NCBI RefSeq assembly: GCF_026616195.1 | Contig: NZ_JANHDH010000004.1 | Span: forward strand, 186,001-250,000 | From: Haloarchaeobius amylolyticus | GTDB taxonomy: Archaea; Halobacteriota; Halobacteria; Halobacteriales; Natrialbaceae | Length of the DNA stretch: 64,000 nt | Direction of reading: 5' to 3' | In this document: piece after piece, positions 7,812-16,698 of the stretch | How positions within the stretch are numbered: position 1 is the first letter of the stretch | Layout of the letters: every line of letters begins with the position of its first letter | Notes under the pieces: model-generated | Databases searched by the model: none | The model's input: the letters and a program-made list of their open reading frames with translations, nothing else | Told to the model about the DNA's origin: nothing | Made by a program: the position numbers and the translations under genes

Positions 7812-10800
7812 TTACCAGTTGAATTCGTCTTCGATGCTGTCCAGAAGACTGCTATCCTCGTCGTCTTCACTACTCCTGATTTCACCGTTAGTTTTGTCGG
7901 TCGCTCTATCTCCGTTGCCAGTGTCGGTCACGCCATCAATCCGTGTCACTATACAGTCGCGCGTGCTGCTGAGCGAACGGCCTACTCCAGTTGAGGAGTT
8001 CCAGACCTTGTGACGTGCCTGTTCGATTCTGTAAGTCGCTCCAGTTTCCCAGTCGGCATCGATGTCGTGTTTTGACCAAAGCTGGAAGTCGAGTTCGCCT
8101 CCATCCGGCATCTTGACCTTCACGGTCGCGTCTCGTCGAGAACCGGGGTTGCGCTCATAGTCTTTGACCGACACTTCAAGCGAGTCAACCCGGCCCTCAG
8201 GTGGAATATTTTCGTGTGTATCGCGGCCCTCAGAGGGCTCATGGTCAGCGGTTGGCTGGGAGGGGAACTCGTCGAGGAGCGACAGCGCACGTTCGAGTTC
8301 TTCTTGCGTTTCAACGAGCACCGGCAGTCGTTCGCCAGAAACGGGCGCGACGGGCACGTGGGCCGTGGAACTATCGAAGGAAACGTTCATTTGGTCGACC
8401 TTCACGCACTGAGACTCAGGGAATGATGCGGTTTCGACGTGGTGGAACATCTGAACCCGGTTTCCATCGCCGTAGGTTTCGCGGTACTTCGCGATTGAGA
8501 AGTCGTTTCGTTTACTCTGCTGGGCGCCCAGTGACGGGGCGTCCGATGTGCCGTCGCCTGCCCAGTAGTCGTACACGGTGTCGTACCAGGCATCGGTTGT
8601 ATCACCCGCTTCGTTCTCAAGCTTGTCTGCTACTTCATCGACCATCGATTCAAAGTGGCCGAAAAAGTCGTAGAGTTCCGCGAGTTCGTTCGGCGGCAGA
8701 GACGGGTCACTCAGATGCGACTCACCAGTCTCATCAGAGGCTATTTCACTCGAATCAACGATGTCCACGTCGTCCTGCCCGGTGACGCCAGCCGCTTCGA
8801 GCGCGTTGGACCAGCTTCCCCAGTGTCGATACGCAGGCGTCGGCGACATCTTACCGTACTCCTGCATCTCGGACACTTTAGGGACGCGTCCGAGTTTGTC
8901 TGTCAAGCGTTGAATCTCCGCTTCAACTTCGGCTTTTGTGTACCCCGACCTGTGCAGATTTCCAGTATCTTCTCGCCCGCTTGCATTCCCACCACTATCG
9001 TCGCCTTTTGAATCCGAGGCTCTGGAGTTGGAAGTGGTGTCCATGGAGTCCTCACGTTCGGATTCCAGGGTTTCGTCAATCCCTGCAGCGGCGAGCGCTG
9101 TGTCTAGACTCCCGAACTCGGCCTCATACTCGGCTGGCGAATATTCACCGACCGTGTATAAGAGGCGTCGGTCGACATCTCTCGACCACTCGTCGTCGAG
9201 TCGTCTGAGCTCTGTTAGAAGCGCTTCACGGTGAGAGGACTCCCTGTCGGAGTCGTCGGCAACCTGATTTGCTTCGCCCTCGGACCCATCATCCTCCTCA
9301 GTACTGGAATCTGGTACTTCGCCCTCGGACCCATCGTCGATACCTGCAGCGACCAACGCTTTCTCTAGCCCTCCGAACTCGGTCTCGTACTCGTCAGGTG
9401 AGTACTCACCGACCGTGTACAAGAGGCGTCGGTCGACATCTTTCGACCACTCGTCGTCAAGTCGTCTGAGTTCAGTCAGCAAGTCCTCCTGATGAGACGA
9501 CCACTCCCGTGGGCTAGATTGTTCAGGGTCAGCAGGTGGGTCGTCAGGGCCGTCCTCATCGAGTCCTGCCTCCCGGATGGCCCGGTCCAGTTTGTCCTCA
9601 ACGGACTCTGATTCCTCGGCTGTCGCGTCTGCGTCGCTCGGTGTCTCTCCGTTTTTCTCGGGGGTGTTCCACTGGTTGAAGTCCTGGGCGGTAGCGATTG
9701 CGGCATCGAGACTCCCGAACGTGTTCTCGAAGGCTTTGGGATGGTAGTCGCTTACGGAATGAAGGAGAACACGGTCGATATCTTGAGACCACTCACGGTC
9801 GATTCTCGATAGTTCAGCGAGGAGTGCCTCCCGCGTCGGTTCATCCTCCGGTTCTGAGTCGTCGGATTCCGAGGACTCTCTATCTCCCGGGTCGGACCCC
9901 ACCTCGGAACCGTTGTCGGTGGTCGTGGGCCGCCCTTCGTCCTTCGGTCTGTCGGAGTCTTCAGTGTGGGTTGCACTGGAGTACAAGGGATCGGTGGCTA
10001 GCTGAATGTCAACGATGTCGTCTCGGACGACAGGGACAGTACCAGTTATCGACTTATATTCCGGATGGTGACATGTTATATCAAATGTGTCGATGTTTGC
10101 AGTCACAGATATCTCGACGCGCCCATCCTCGTCGGTGGTAGCGTGCTCGGCGACATCTCGCTCTGCAACCTCGATCGTTGCCGATTCGATGGGATCGTTG
10201 TCCTGGTCGTGGACGACGAACGTGACATCGACGCTCGACCACGTGCGAGTGCCGTCGTGTGCAAGCGTGTCCGTATTATTTGCGAGCTTTGTTTCGAGTA
10301 CTTTGAGCGCCGAGTCGAGTTCGGTACCGACATCGCCTGCATCCTGTGTAAGTGCTCTGCGTGCCCGGCATAGGTCAGCGTGGACTCGAATCCCTGTCTC
10401 ATGGTCGGGGAGTTCTCCATCGTTATCGAAACGCTCGACCGCGGCTTCCACGAATCCCGAAGCCTCCTTGTCCAGAACTTCCACTCGCTCGATTGTGGGT
10501 AATTCCGGGTCAGTCTCCGTCGTCCATGAATCGGCATCGCCGACTGCCGGCGCCGTAATCGTGCCCGGAGCGACGGAGCTCTCATCTTCACCGTCCCCGG
10601 ATTCGTCGTGCTCAACGTCCTCCTCGCATTCAAGACCCGTTTCGTCGTTTTCCTCGCCCCTGGATTCTGCTAACTCGTCGGTTTCGCCTTCGTGTTCGAT
10701 ATCGTCTTCAACAGTCTCCGTGCTGTCAGACCGGTCTTCAACGTCAGTGCTGCTGGCAGCGTCAGCGGTTGAATCTGTATCTTTCGGCGAGTCGTTCGAA

Positions 10801-11888
10801 CCTTCTTGCCTCTCGTGTTGCTCGTCGGTGGATTCATCATTCGACTGAGACGCCTCACGGGAGTCCTCCGTCATACTGTCGATGAGTTGGTCTACAGCGG
10901 CATCGAGAGCTCCCTCGTCTGTGTTCGAGAGTGACGACGATGCAGCAACTCGGTCTGCTCCGGATTCGTTGGACTTCCACGGTGGCAAATCGTCGTCCGC
11001 CGACCACGCGTACCCAACCGGTTCACGTTCGAGACCTTCCGTTTCCTCCACACCCGTCTCCGTGTCAGGGCCATCCGTCTCCTCTACACCCGACTCTGTC
11101 GTAATATCCGAATCCTCAGTCCCACCACTAGAAGCCTCTATCTGCTGGTCTTCGAATGGACTGGCTTTCGACCCACTGGACGATGAGGTACGGTCAGTAG
11201 AGGAATTCTGTTCATCTTCGACGTGGACACTTTCCGCAGATGACGCTGAATCATCCTCGGCGTTCGCATTACCAGCTAAATCGCTGTGCGCGTCCGTCAT
11301 CGACTCCGACGATGACTCGGTCGAGTCACTCGGTGCGATACCTTCTGTGGAGTCTTCCACCCCGGCTACTGCGTCGGTCGACACGGTGCCCCCCGCTCCG
11401 GTTGTCATCTCCGCAGTTCGTTCGCTCCGATATCGAATGTAGGCCGATCCAGCGTCGCTATTCGCTGACTTCCTCGTGTACAGGTGATAAGTCCTCCCTT
11501 CGGCCTTCACGACGATTTTGTCACGACGGATTCCCTTACTCACCTCCACCTTGTCGATTGTGTCGTACGAGATGGTCACGACCCGGTCTCGATTCTGTTC
11601 CCCGAACACGCAAAGGATGCGCTGGTTCGTCAGAATGATAGCAGCCCGGAAGTCGTCCTCCGGAGAGATGTTCTCTGTACGAGTTCCTTCCTCAATGTCA
11701 ATTCCACGCTTCCTGTTCTCGAAAACGAAGTTCGGGCGTTCCCGAGGCTGGAACCTCTGGACGAGGGGCTTCGTTGAAAAGTAACCTGAACTGAAAAACC
11801 CGCCAGCCCCCGTCTCAGTCAACAAATCGCGGTCAATGTCTCCCTCCGCACTCGCGACAATCTCGTCGATCTCTCGGTCACTCACCAT
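7812..11888 (-). CDS. Large PH / Ig-like / HNH-repeat protein
   Basis: A 1358-residue, very acidic protein. Residues about 60-140 resemble a bacterial PH (YokE/bPH) domain (LTNQRILCVFG, then ISYDTIDKVEVSKG). Residues 145-540 are low-complexity Ser/Glu/Asp linker. About 555-625 is an Ig-like, carboxypeptidase-regulatory-type fold (VVHDQDNDPIESATIEVAE). Three repeats at about 685, 796 and 888 share DDEWSxDVDRRLLYTVGEY. About 981-1033 is a homing-endonuclease-associated (HNH) repeat (LGRVPKVSEMQEYG, then HWGSWSNALEAAGV). A possible OB-like segment lies at 1250-1320. No nuclease active site is seen; the repeats suggest DNA binding. It shares the Ig-like module with the neighbouring helicase and lies 4 bp before the second helicase gene. 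Function unknown; a DNA-recognition scaffold is the inference. Confidence 0.65.
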   Translation of the reverse strand: MVSDREIDEIVASAEGDIDRDLLTETGAGGFFSSGYFSTKPLVQRFQPRERPNFVFENRKRGIDIEEGTRTENISPEDDFRAAIILTNQRILCVFGEQNRDRVVTISYDTIDKVEVSKGIRRDKIVVKAEGRTYHLYTRKSANSDAGSAYIRYRSERTAEMTTGAGGTVSTDAVAGVEDSTEGIAPSDSTESSSESMTDAHSDLAGNANAEDDSASSAESVHVEDEQNSSTDRTSSSSGSKASPFEDQQIEASSGGTEDSDITTESGVEETDGPDTETGVEETEGLEREPVGYAWSADDDLPPWKSNESGADRVAASSSLSNTDEGALDAAVDQLIDSMTEDSREASQSNDESTDEQHERQEGSNDSPKDTDSTADAASSTDVEDRSDSTETVEDDIEHEGETDELAESRGEENDETGLECEEDVEHDESGDGEDESSVAPGTITAPAVGDADSWTTETDPELPTIERVEVLDKEASGFVEAAVERFDNDGELPDHETGIRVHADLCRARRALTQDAGDVGTELDSALKVLETKLANNTDTLAHDGTRTWSSVDVTFVVHDQDNDPIESATIEVAERDVAEHATTDEDGRVEISVTANIDTFDITCHHPEYKSITGTVPVVRDDIVDIQLATDPLYSSATHTEDSDRPKDEGRPTTTDNGSEVGSDPGDRESSESDDSEPEDEPTREALLAELSRIDREWSQDIDRVLLHSVSDYHPKAFENTFGSLDAAIATAQDFNQWNTPEKNGETPSDADATAEESESVEDKLDRAIREAGLDEDGPDDPPADPEQSSPREWSSHQEDLLTELRRLDDEWSKDVDRRLLYTVGEYSPDEYETEFGGLEKALVAAGIDDGSEGEVPDSSTEEDDGSEGEANQVADDSDRESSHREALLTELRRLDDEWSRDVDRRLLYTVGEYSPAEYEAEFGSLDTALAAAGIDETLESEREDSMDTTSNSRASDSKGDDSGGNASGREDTGNLHRSGYTKAEVEAEIQRLTDKLGRVPKVSEMQEYGKMSPTPAYRHWGSWSNALEAAGVTGQDDVDIVDSSEIASDETGESHLSDPSLPPNELAELYDFFGHFESMVDEVADKLENEAGDTTDAWYDTVYDYWAGDGTSDAPSLGAQQSKRNDFSIAKYRETYGDGNRVQMFHHVETASFPESQCVKVDQMNVSFDSSTAHVPVAPVSGERLPVLVETQEELERALSLLDEFPSQPTADHEPSEGRDTHENIPPEGRVDSLEVSVKDYERNPGSRRDATVKVKMPDGGELDFQLWSKHDIDADWETGATYRIEQARHKVWNSSTGVGRSLSSTRDCIVTRIDGVTDTGNGDRATDKTNGEIRSSEDDEDSSLLDSIEDEFNW
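9146..9479. repeat. Near-identical internal direct repeat in the HNH-repeat gene
   Basis: 9146-9218 and 9406-9479 are almost identical at the DNA level (both contain ACCGACCGTGTA and AGAGGCGTCGGTCGACATCT). They encode repeat units two and three of the large protein. Silent positions are conserved too, which points to a recent duplication or gene conversion rather than old repeat divergence. Confidence 0.75.
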
Positions 11889-11930
11889 CCGTCTTCCCTC
11901 CGGGTCGCCGTATGTTGTCTGCTGGCATCG

Positions 11931-14654
11931 TCATCTGTCGTGCAATCGTACCGCTACTGTCGCGTTCGTTGGAGTGAATATAGACATCGTTTTCACGTCA
12001 AAGTCGGGGTGGTGAGCACTCACCATGGCTTCTGAATTTGGGTCGACTCCTTCAAGTTCTACCCGTCCCTTGTCGTCTGTAACACCGAACAACGCGCACT
12101 CCTGATTCGTAACACTGACCGCAACACCCGATATAGGCATTTTGTCACTGTCAGTCACGATACACACAACAGTGTCCTCATTGGACCTTGTAGTAGACGC
12201 GACGAACTCGACATCCTCCCGCTGGAGTCGAGGTGACTGCTCAAGTTCGAGATGTTCGGGAGCGCCTGCCACGGTGAGCTTTCGGCTCACCGGTTCGAAA
12301 TCAGGGTGTGTGGCGCGGAGCATCGCCTCGCCAGCCCCGCGAAGTGTGACCTCCCATTCGTTCGGGCCAGTCTCGAATACCGTTGCATCTTGGTCGTCGA
12401 CCGTCTCGATAGCGAGCTGTGCCGACTCCAGCGGTGCCCCAGCACTCGTCACAACTGACACAGACGTCGTCGATAGTGGCCGAGCTTCGTTGGACGCTAC
12501 CTCGTCGTATTCCCTCTTGCTCTCGAACCAACTGTACTCGCTCCACTCTCCGAGCACGGATGCCGGCGTGAGGTCGTCCGATTCATTGATGACGTCGAGA
12601 AGGCCTTTCAAGTGCGTCGTCTCCAGTTCGTCACTTGGCCAGTCGTATGTTCCCTCATCGATTAGTGTCTCGATGGCATCGAGACCCTTGTGCAGGAGGC
12701 GCGACACACCCTCCGAGTCCATGTCGCTCGTTGTCGCGAAACCAGGGAGGTTTTTGAACCGTCCGCCGAGGGCGCAGAATTCGCCTGCGTCCTCGATCAG
12801 TTGGCGGCCATCTTGCGCGGGTACCGCAGCGTCTCCATCCGGGACACCGACGACGTTGTAGAAGCGTGCGTGTTTTTCTTCCGACGGATTCCGGAGTACG
12901 CGCCCAATACGCTGTACGAGCTGCGCGTTCACACCACCGGTCGCCATGTTCACCGCGACGTTCGCTGCCGGGATATCGACGCCCTCACCGAGGAGGTCTC
13001 CCGTCCCGACAACGACGCCACCGTCCTCTGACTCGTCAAACGCATCTAACTGGTCTCGAAGTGCTTCTCTAGACTGGTCACTGGTCGCTGCTTGCACCCT
13101 TGTGGACATACGCTCGGCAAGTAAGTCTGTAAGCACCTCGACCTGCGCGTTGCTGTCCACGAGCACCAGCACGTGATCGTTCCGGTGCTCTGCAACCACC
13201 TCCACAATACCGTCGAGAGATGGCGCCAGATGCCACCGCTTCATTCGCCGCGAGAACAGCGCCGTCGACAGATCTCTGAACGCGTCATCATCGCGCTTCA
13301 ACGCTTTACCCTCAGTCGTGTGCGTGAACGTCCGTATGTCATCGAACGTTCGCAACCGGCGTTCCGTTGAAATTTCGCCCGACTCGATTCGGTCCCTGAA
13401 CGCTTCGAACGACTCGGTGACCGACCTGGAGAGCTCGACGAATTCATCGTCCCTCTCGTACGGCGCGTACCGGATCTCCCAGTCGAACGCCGGGATTACG
13501 CCGTCGCGTTGAGCTTCAGCAATCCCGTATCGCTTGATTTCCGGCCCTACGCTTTCTCGGAGTCGGTCTTGAAGCGCCTCGCTATCAGTCCCCGCATCGT
13601 CGACCGAGCCAGAGAGTGCGAGAATATCCGCGTCAAACGCCTCCAGCAGCGACCCCCACTCGCTCGCAGTTGCGTAGTGGTGCGCTTCGTCTAAAATAAC
13701 GAGGTCGTAATCGTAGTCCGACTGGTTGATCAAGCGTTGTGGCGTCCGGAAATGAACCTCCCCCCACGTCAACTCGATCTCGGCGGCGCCCCGCGTCCGA
13801 TCCTGTGGGATATTCAGGTGGTTGTCGAACTCTCGCCGCCACTGCTCAAGGATAAGGTCGCTATGCGCGACTATCAAAACCGTGTCAGTCCCCTGTTGAT
13901 CACGTTGCCCTTCTACGTCGTCGATTGGATGCAGGTGGCCGTAGCGAAGCGCAATCGCAGCGAGTCCCAACACCGTCTTTCCTGTTGCCGTCGCCATGTC
14001 TGCATACCCGCGATACCCGGCCTTCTGCCATGCCCGGAGCGCTTCGAGTTGATGATGCCACAACGGCGTCATCATCTGGGGTTCGTCGAGACGTGCCAGC
14101 AAACCCTCTTGGACGCTCTCCTCGAACTCGTCGACGAGCGTCTCTGCATGGCGTGCAACAGAATCATCGGAGAACAACTCCATCACAAGGTCTGCTGTCG
14201 TTCCAATCTCGGTCTGCGAATGTGTCGAAAAATCCACGCCAGTCTCCTGTGTGAGTAGCTTCTCCAGTACCGCCTCGATCGCGTTCTGCACATTCTCTAG
14301 ACCCGTGTCTGCCTGCTCGATCTCGTACTGGAGCTTGTTCAACTCGAACACGACCGTTCCCAACCCTCGTTCATCGATCGAGTTGTTCAGCACCGACTCG
14401 ATATCACCGTGAGTCCCGGATGCGGCGACCATCCCCTCCTCGTAGAACGGGCCGATCTCCCGAGCGAAGTTGAACCGATCTAGGCCGGTTGAACCGATAC
14501 CGATATTTTCGTCGATATCAACGGCGATGTCGTCGATGAATGACGGCCACTGACTCGTTGGATAACGCGATAGAAACGACTCATGGAACTGTTCTCCAGG
14601 TGAATGGGCGTTCCCTGTTCGGCTATCGACAATATCGTCGATGTTGTGTCCCAC
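11931..14654 (-). CDS. DEAD/DEAH helicase with C-terminal Ig-like domains
   Basis: About 907 residues. A 190-residue helical N-terminal region of unknown role precedes an SF2 helicase core: Q-motif-like TPLWHHQLEALRAW, Walker A ATATGKT near 221-227, VILDEAHH near 320, then GTGDLLGEGVDIPAANVAV and motif VI QRIGRVLR. After about 690 come two Ig-like/carboxypeptidase-regulatory-type units (SAGAPLESAQLAIETV and DSDKMPISGVAVSVTN), the same module found in the next gene. The frame is open to a TTG at 14660, but the GTG at 14654 is chosen, since a palindromic TATA lies about 26 bp upstream of it. It is the first gene of the leftward train and probably a DNA translocase. The next gene starts 43 bp downstream. 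Confidence 0.75.
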   Translation of the reverse strand: MGHNIDDIVDSRTGNAHSPGEQFHESFLSRYPTSQWPSFIDDIAVDIDENIGIGSTGLDRFNFAREIGPFYEEGMVAASGTHGDIESVLNNSIDERGLGTVVFELNKLQYEIEQADTGLENVQNAIEAVLEKLLTQETGVDFSTHSQTEIGTTADLVMELFSDDSVARHAETLVDEFEESVQEGLLARLDEPQMMTPLWHHQLEALRAWQKAGYRGYADMATATGKTVLGLAAIALRYGHLHPIDDVEGQRDQQGTDTVLIVAHSDLILEQWRREFDNHLNIPQDRTRGAAEIELTWGEVHFRTPQRLINQSDYDYDLVILDEAHHYATASEWGSLLEAFDADILALSGSVDDAGTDSEALQDRLRESVGPEIKRYGIAEAQRDGVIPAFDWEIRYAPYERDDEFVELSRSVTESFEAFRDRIESGEISTERRLRTFDDIRTFTHTTEGKALKRDDDAFRDLSTALFSRRMKRWHLAPSLDGIVEVVAEHRNDHVLVLVDSNAQVEVLTDLLAERMSTRVQAATSDQSREALRDQLDAFDESEDGGVVVGTGDLLGEGVDIPAANVAVNMATGGVNAQLVQRIGRVLRNPSEEKHARFYNVVGVPDGDAAVPAQDGRQLIEDAGEFCALGGRFKNLPGFATTSDMDSEGVSRLLHKGLDAIETLIDEGTYDWPSDELETTHLKGLLDVINESDDLTPASVLGEWSEYSWFESKREYDEVASNEARPLSTTSVSVVTSAGAPLESAQLAIETVDDQDATVFETGPNEWEVTLRGAGEAMLRATHPDFEPVSRKLTVAGAPEHLELEQSPRLQREDVEFVASTTRSNEDTVVCIVTDSDKMPISGVAVSVTNQECALFGVTDDKGRVELEGVDPNSEAMVSAHHPDFDVKTMSIFTPTNATVAVRLHDR

Positions 14655-14672
14655 CTTCAAATCCCTCGTTTT

Positions 14673-14687
14673 ACGATATTATATCGT
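14673..14687 (-). promoter_or_regulatory. Palindromic TATA promoter of the defence-like gene train
   Basis: ACGATATTATATCGT is a perfect palindrome centred about 26 bp upstream of the GTG at 14654, the usual archaeal TATA distance for a leaderless transcript. Its symmetry may also make it a target for a dimeric repressor. Confidence 0.55.
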
Positions 14688-14847
14688 AGTAGTGGTCGGA
14701 CGCTTGAACGTTCTGGGCGAATTCTTCCGAACCCGGCAAAGCCTGCTGATTACTGAATCGATTCGTCGAAGTTGACCCGAACGACACCGAGTTTTTTCTG
14801 TCCAACAGTCCTCTTCCGTAGTACAATCTCAATATTGAACTCTCACG

Positions 14848-15171
14848 CTACGGTTCCACCGGACCTTTGTATTTTGACCGGATCTTATCACCGTCTCGCC
14901 ATTGCCAGTAATAGTACCGATTGTCGTTGATTTCCTTGACCACGGTACTCGCTTTACCCGGTACACCGTCAGGACGGTCGTCGTCAATCCTCGCCTGCTC
15001 CACATCTTCTGCAGCTTCAATAGTGGCCCCTGCGGTTGATTCTTTCCAGTCCGCTAAGCGTGCCGCATACTCGGAAAGAGACCGGAGGTTGCTTGCATTC
15101 TGGCGGTTGAGTCCGTCGATAACGTACTGTGCCACCCCAGCAGGTGGGGTCGGTCTATCCTCGTCACTCAT
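14848..15171 (-). CDS. DUF6788-type small haloarchaeal protein
   Basis: A 107-residue protein. The C-terminus (KEINDNRYYYWQWRDGDKI, then SKYKGP) is the signature of the small DUF6788 type, a family common on haloarchaeal plasmids and near defence genes; no biochemical role is known to me. The N-terminal half is helical and acidic. Its start codon is 2 bp from a TTAACC palindrome (15173-15214) that recurs twice more in the window, so it is probably controlled by whatever binds that element, possibly itself. It lies at the border between the defence-like train and the origin region. Confidence 0.6.
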   Translation of the reverse strand: MSDEDRPTPPAGVAQYVIDGLNRQNASNLRSLSEYAARLADWKESTAGATIEAAEDVEQARIDDDRPDGVPGKASTVVKEINDNRYYYWQWRDGDKIRSKYKGPVEP

Positions 15172-15172
15172 G

Positions 15173-15214
15173 TTAACCTACAATTGGCTGGACTGGTGCA
15201 TAAATGTTGGTTAA
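15173..15214. repeat. TTAACC palindrome, copy 1
   Basis: TTAACCTACAAT at 15173-15184 and ATGTTGGTTAA at 15204-15214 form an imperfect inverted repeat with about 19 bp between arms. It abuts the start codon of the DUF6788 gene, so it would cover that gene's transcription start. Confidence 0.7.
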
Positions 15215-15363
15215 GCGAGTACAGACACCATTCAACGTACCCGGTGAAGTCTAAAGGGAAACGTGCTAAGACCAGATTTTACTGCGGACAGAGTGGTGTT
15301 CGGGGCTCTGAATTGTCTTATTATTCGTAACTCTCCCCACGTAGATACTCATCCATTGTAGAC

Positions 15364-15404
15364 TTAACCTACAATTTTTCAATCCCACCGGGATTGTTGG
15401 TTAA
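15364..15404. repeat. TTAACC palindrome, copy 2
   Basis: TTAACCTACAAT at 15364-15375 and ATTGTTGGTTAA at 15393-15404, 17 bp apart, the best-preserved copy. It lies inside origin A between two origin boxes, away from any gene start. Confidence 0.7.
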
Positions 15405-15696
15405 CTACAGTCTCAATAACTCGTCGTCCATCTCTAACAGTCATCGTCCGATGATACAGAACCTCGGCAGTAGAACAGTTAAATCGCCGATTTACTCCGG
15501 ACATTGTGGGGTTGTCTGTGGGATACTCAATTGTTTCTGTACATCTCGATTACATCGAATCGATACGAATCACTCGTCAACATGTCAGGACAGAGTCTCG
15601 GGATCCAAAAGTCAGAATAGAATTTGTAGACAATAGGTTGATATCCCTGAGGGTTGTTATCGAGACCGACTACGGGAGCGTGCTTGGATCGAACGA

Positions 15697-15918
15697 TTGT
15701 GTCGCGATGCGAATCGTATCTCATCGGATAGGTCAATCGATATCGAGAAGTTCAGAACACGGATCGGGGCCAGCGAACTGGCGGTTCCAGACGAGCTAAT
15801 TGAACGAGTAGAAGACGAGAGGGAGTACGTCGCGAACCGCACTCTAGAGACAGCGCAATCCTTTCTCCACGATTCGCCAGACCTCCCCGGTTTCTGTGAG
15901 CTGTACTGGAACGCCTGA
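15697..15918 (+). CDS. Possible small or decayed gene inside origin A
   Basis: A 73-residue frame opening at a TTG. From about residue 10 it has a haloarchaeal coding look (SIDIEKFRTRIG, then PDELIERVEDEREYV). No start signal, family or promoter is evident, and frames just upstream (15510-15690) also look vaguely coding in another phase. It may be the tail of a frameshifted gene. Coding status is uncertain. Confidence 0.25.
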   Translation: MCRDANRISSDRSIDIEKFRTRIGASELAVPDELIERVEDEREYVANRTLETAQSFLHDSPDLPGFCELYWNA

Positions 15919-16498
15919 CCTCGCTGTCGAGATAGATGCTACACCACGGTGTCCGCTGTTGTTGGTCCTCCGAAGAACAGCGGACATTATGGTGTTGTCC
16001 GAGACGAGTGAATGGATATATGCCACGAATTAGTCCTTCTATCCTAGATTTACAGCGGACATAGTGGTGTCAGACGCTGGGCGGTCACCCGGGGTACTCC
16101 TAGACACAAATACACTCAAATTCCGAGGACTCAGCACGTGGTCGAGTATCATCAACAATGAGCTCGGAGTGGGAAGGGCCACGAAGGGACACACCACTAT
16201 GTCCGCAGTTCTCTTCGTCATAGTCAGCAAGAACTGCGGACACGGTGGTGTGGTGGTGTGGGGCAGCCCAAATAACAGCGGACATTGTGGTGTCGGTTGA
16301 AGCCAATGTGTTCGAATAGACGCGTCCTATGGAGTGCAACGTGGATCGAAGGAAAGGACAGTGGATTTAGACTCTCCCCCCACTATGTCCGCTGTTATTC
16401 AGGAGAAGTCGTAGGGTGGGTTTCTCGTAGGATAGATCAGAGCTCCTGGAAGGACGGATACTATCGTATCCAACCTTCCTTTAGGTCTCCTACGGACT

Positions 16499-16550
16499 AG
16501 TTCAAAGTATTACTAAATAAAACTTTCTATAGGAAATGTGATTTCAAAGT
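16499..16550. other. AT-rich candidate unwinding element of origin A
   Basis: A 50 bp stretch rich in A and T (TATTACTAAATAAAACTTTC within it), between the reverse origin box at 16377-16396 and the forward boxes from 16576. Position and composition suit a DNA unwinding element. Confidence 0.5.
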
Positions 16551-16698
16551 TAGCCCTCTCCCTTCGTGAGACTAGAACAGCGGACAGAGTGGGGTGGGTG
16601 TGTCCCGGGATATACTTAAGTTATCGGGAACAGCGGAAACAGCGGACACTCCGGACACGGTGGTTTTATCGTCATCGCGTCACACTGGCAACCTATCG

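Larger units (their letters stand above)
15281..16667. other. Replication origin A: 11 copies of an origin box
   Basis: Eleven copies of a box with consensus AACAGCGGACANNGTGGTGT lie in the 1.4 kb upstream of orc gene A. Forward copies: 15281-15300, 15494-15514, 15976-15995, 16052-16070, 16232-16251, 16274-16293, 16576-16595 and 16638-16667 (an extended or double copy). Reverse copies: 15941-15960, 16191-16210 and 16377-16396. Several end in a G-rich tail, as in haloarchaeal origin recognition boxes. Opposed copies flank the AT-rich stretch at 16499-16550. The arrangement is that of an Orc1/Cdc6-dependent origin with its own box sequence. Confidence 0.8.

Noticed and set aside
10087-11442. 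Long Ser-rich forward frames
   Set aside because: They are antisense to the acidic Ser/Glu/Asp linker of the 1358-residue protein, whose GAX/TCX codons leave the other strand open.
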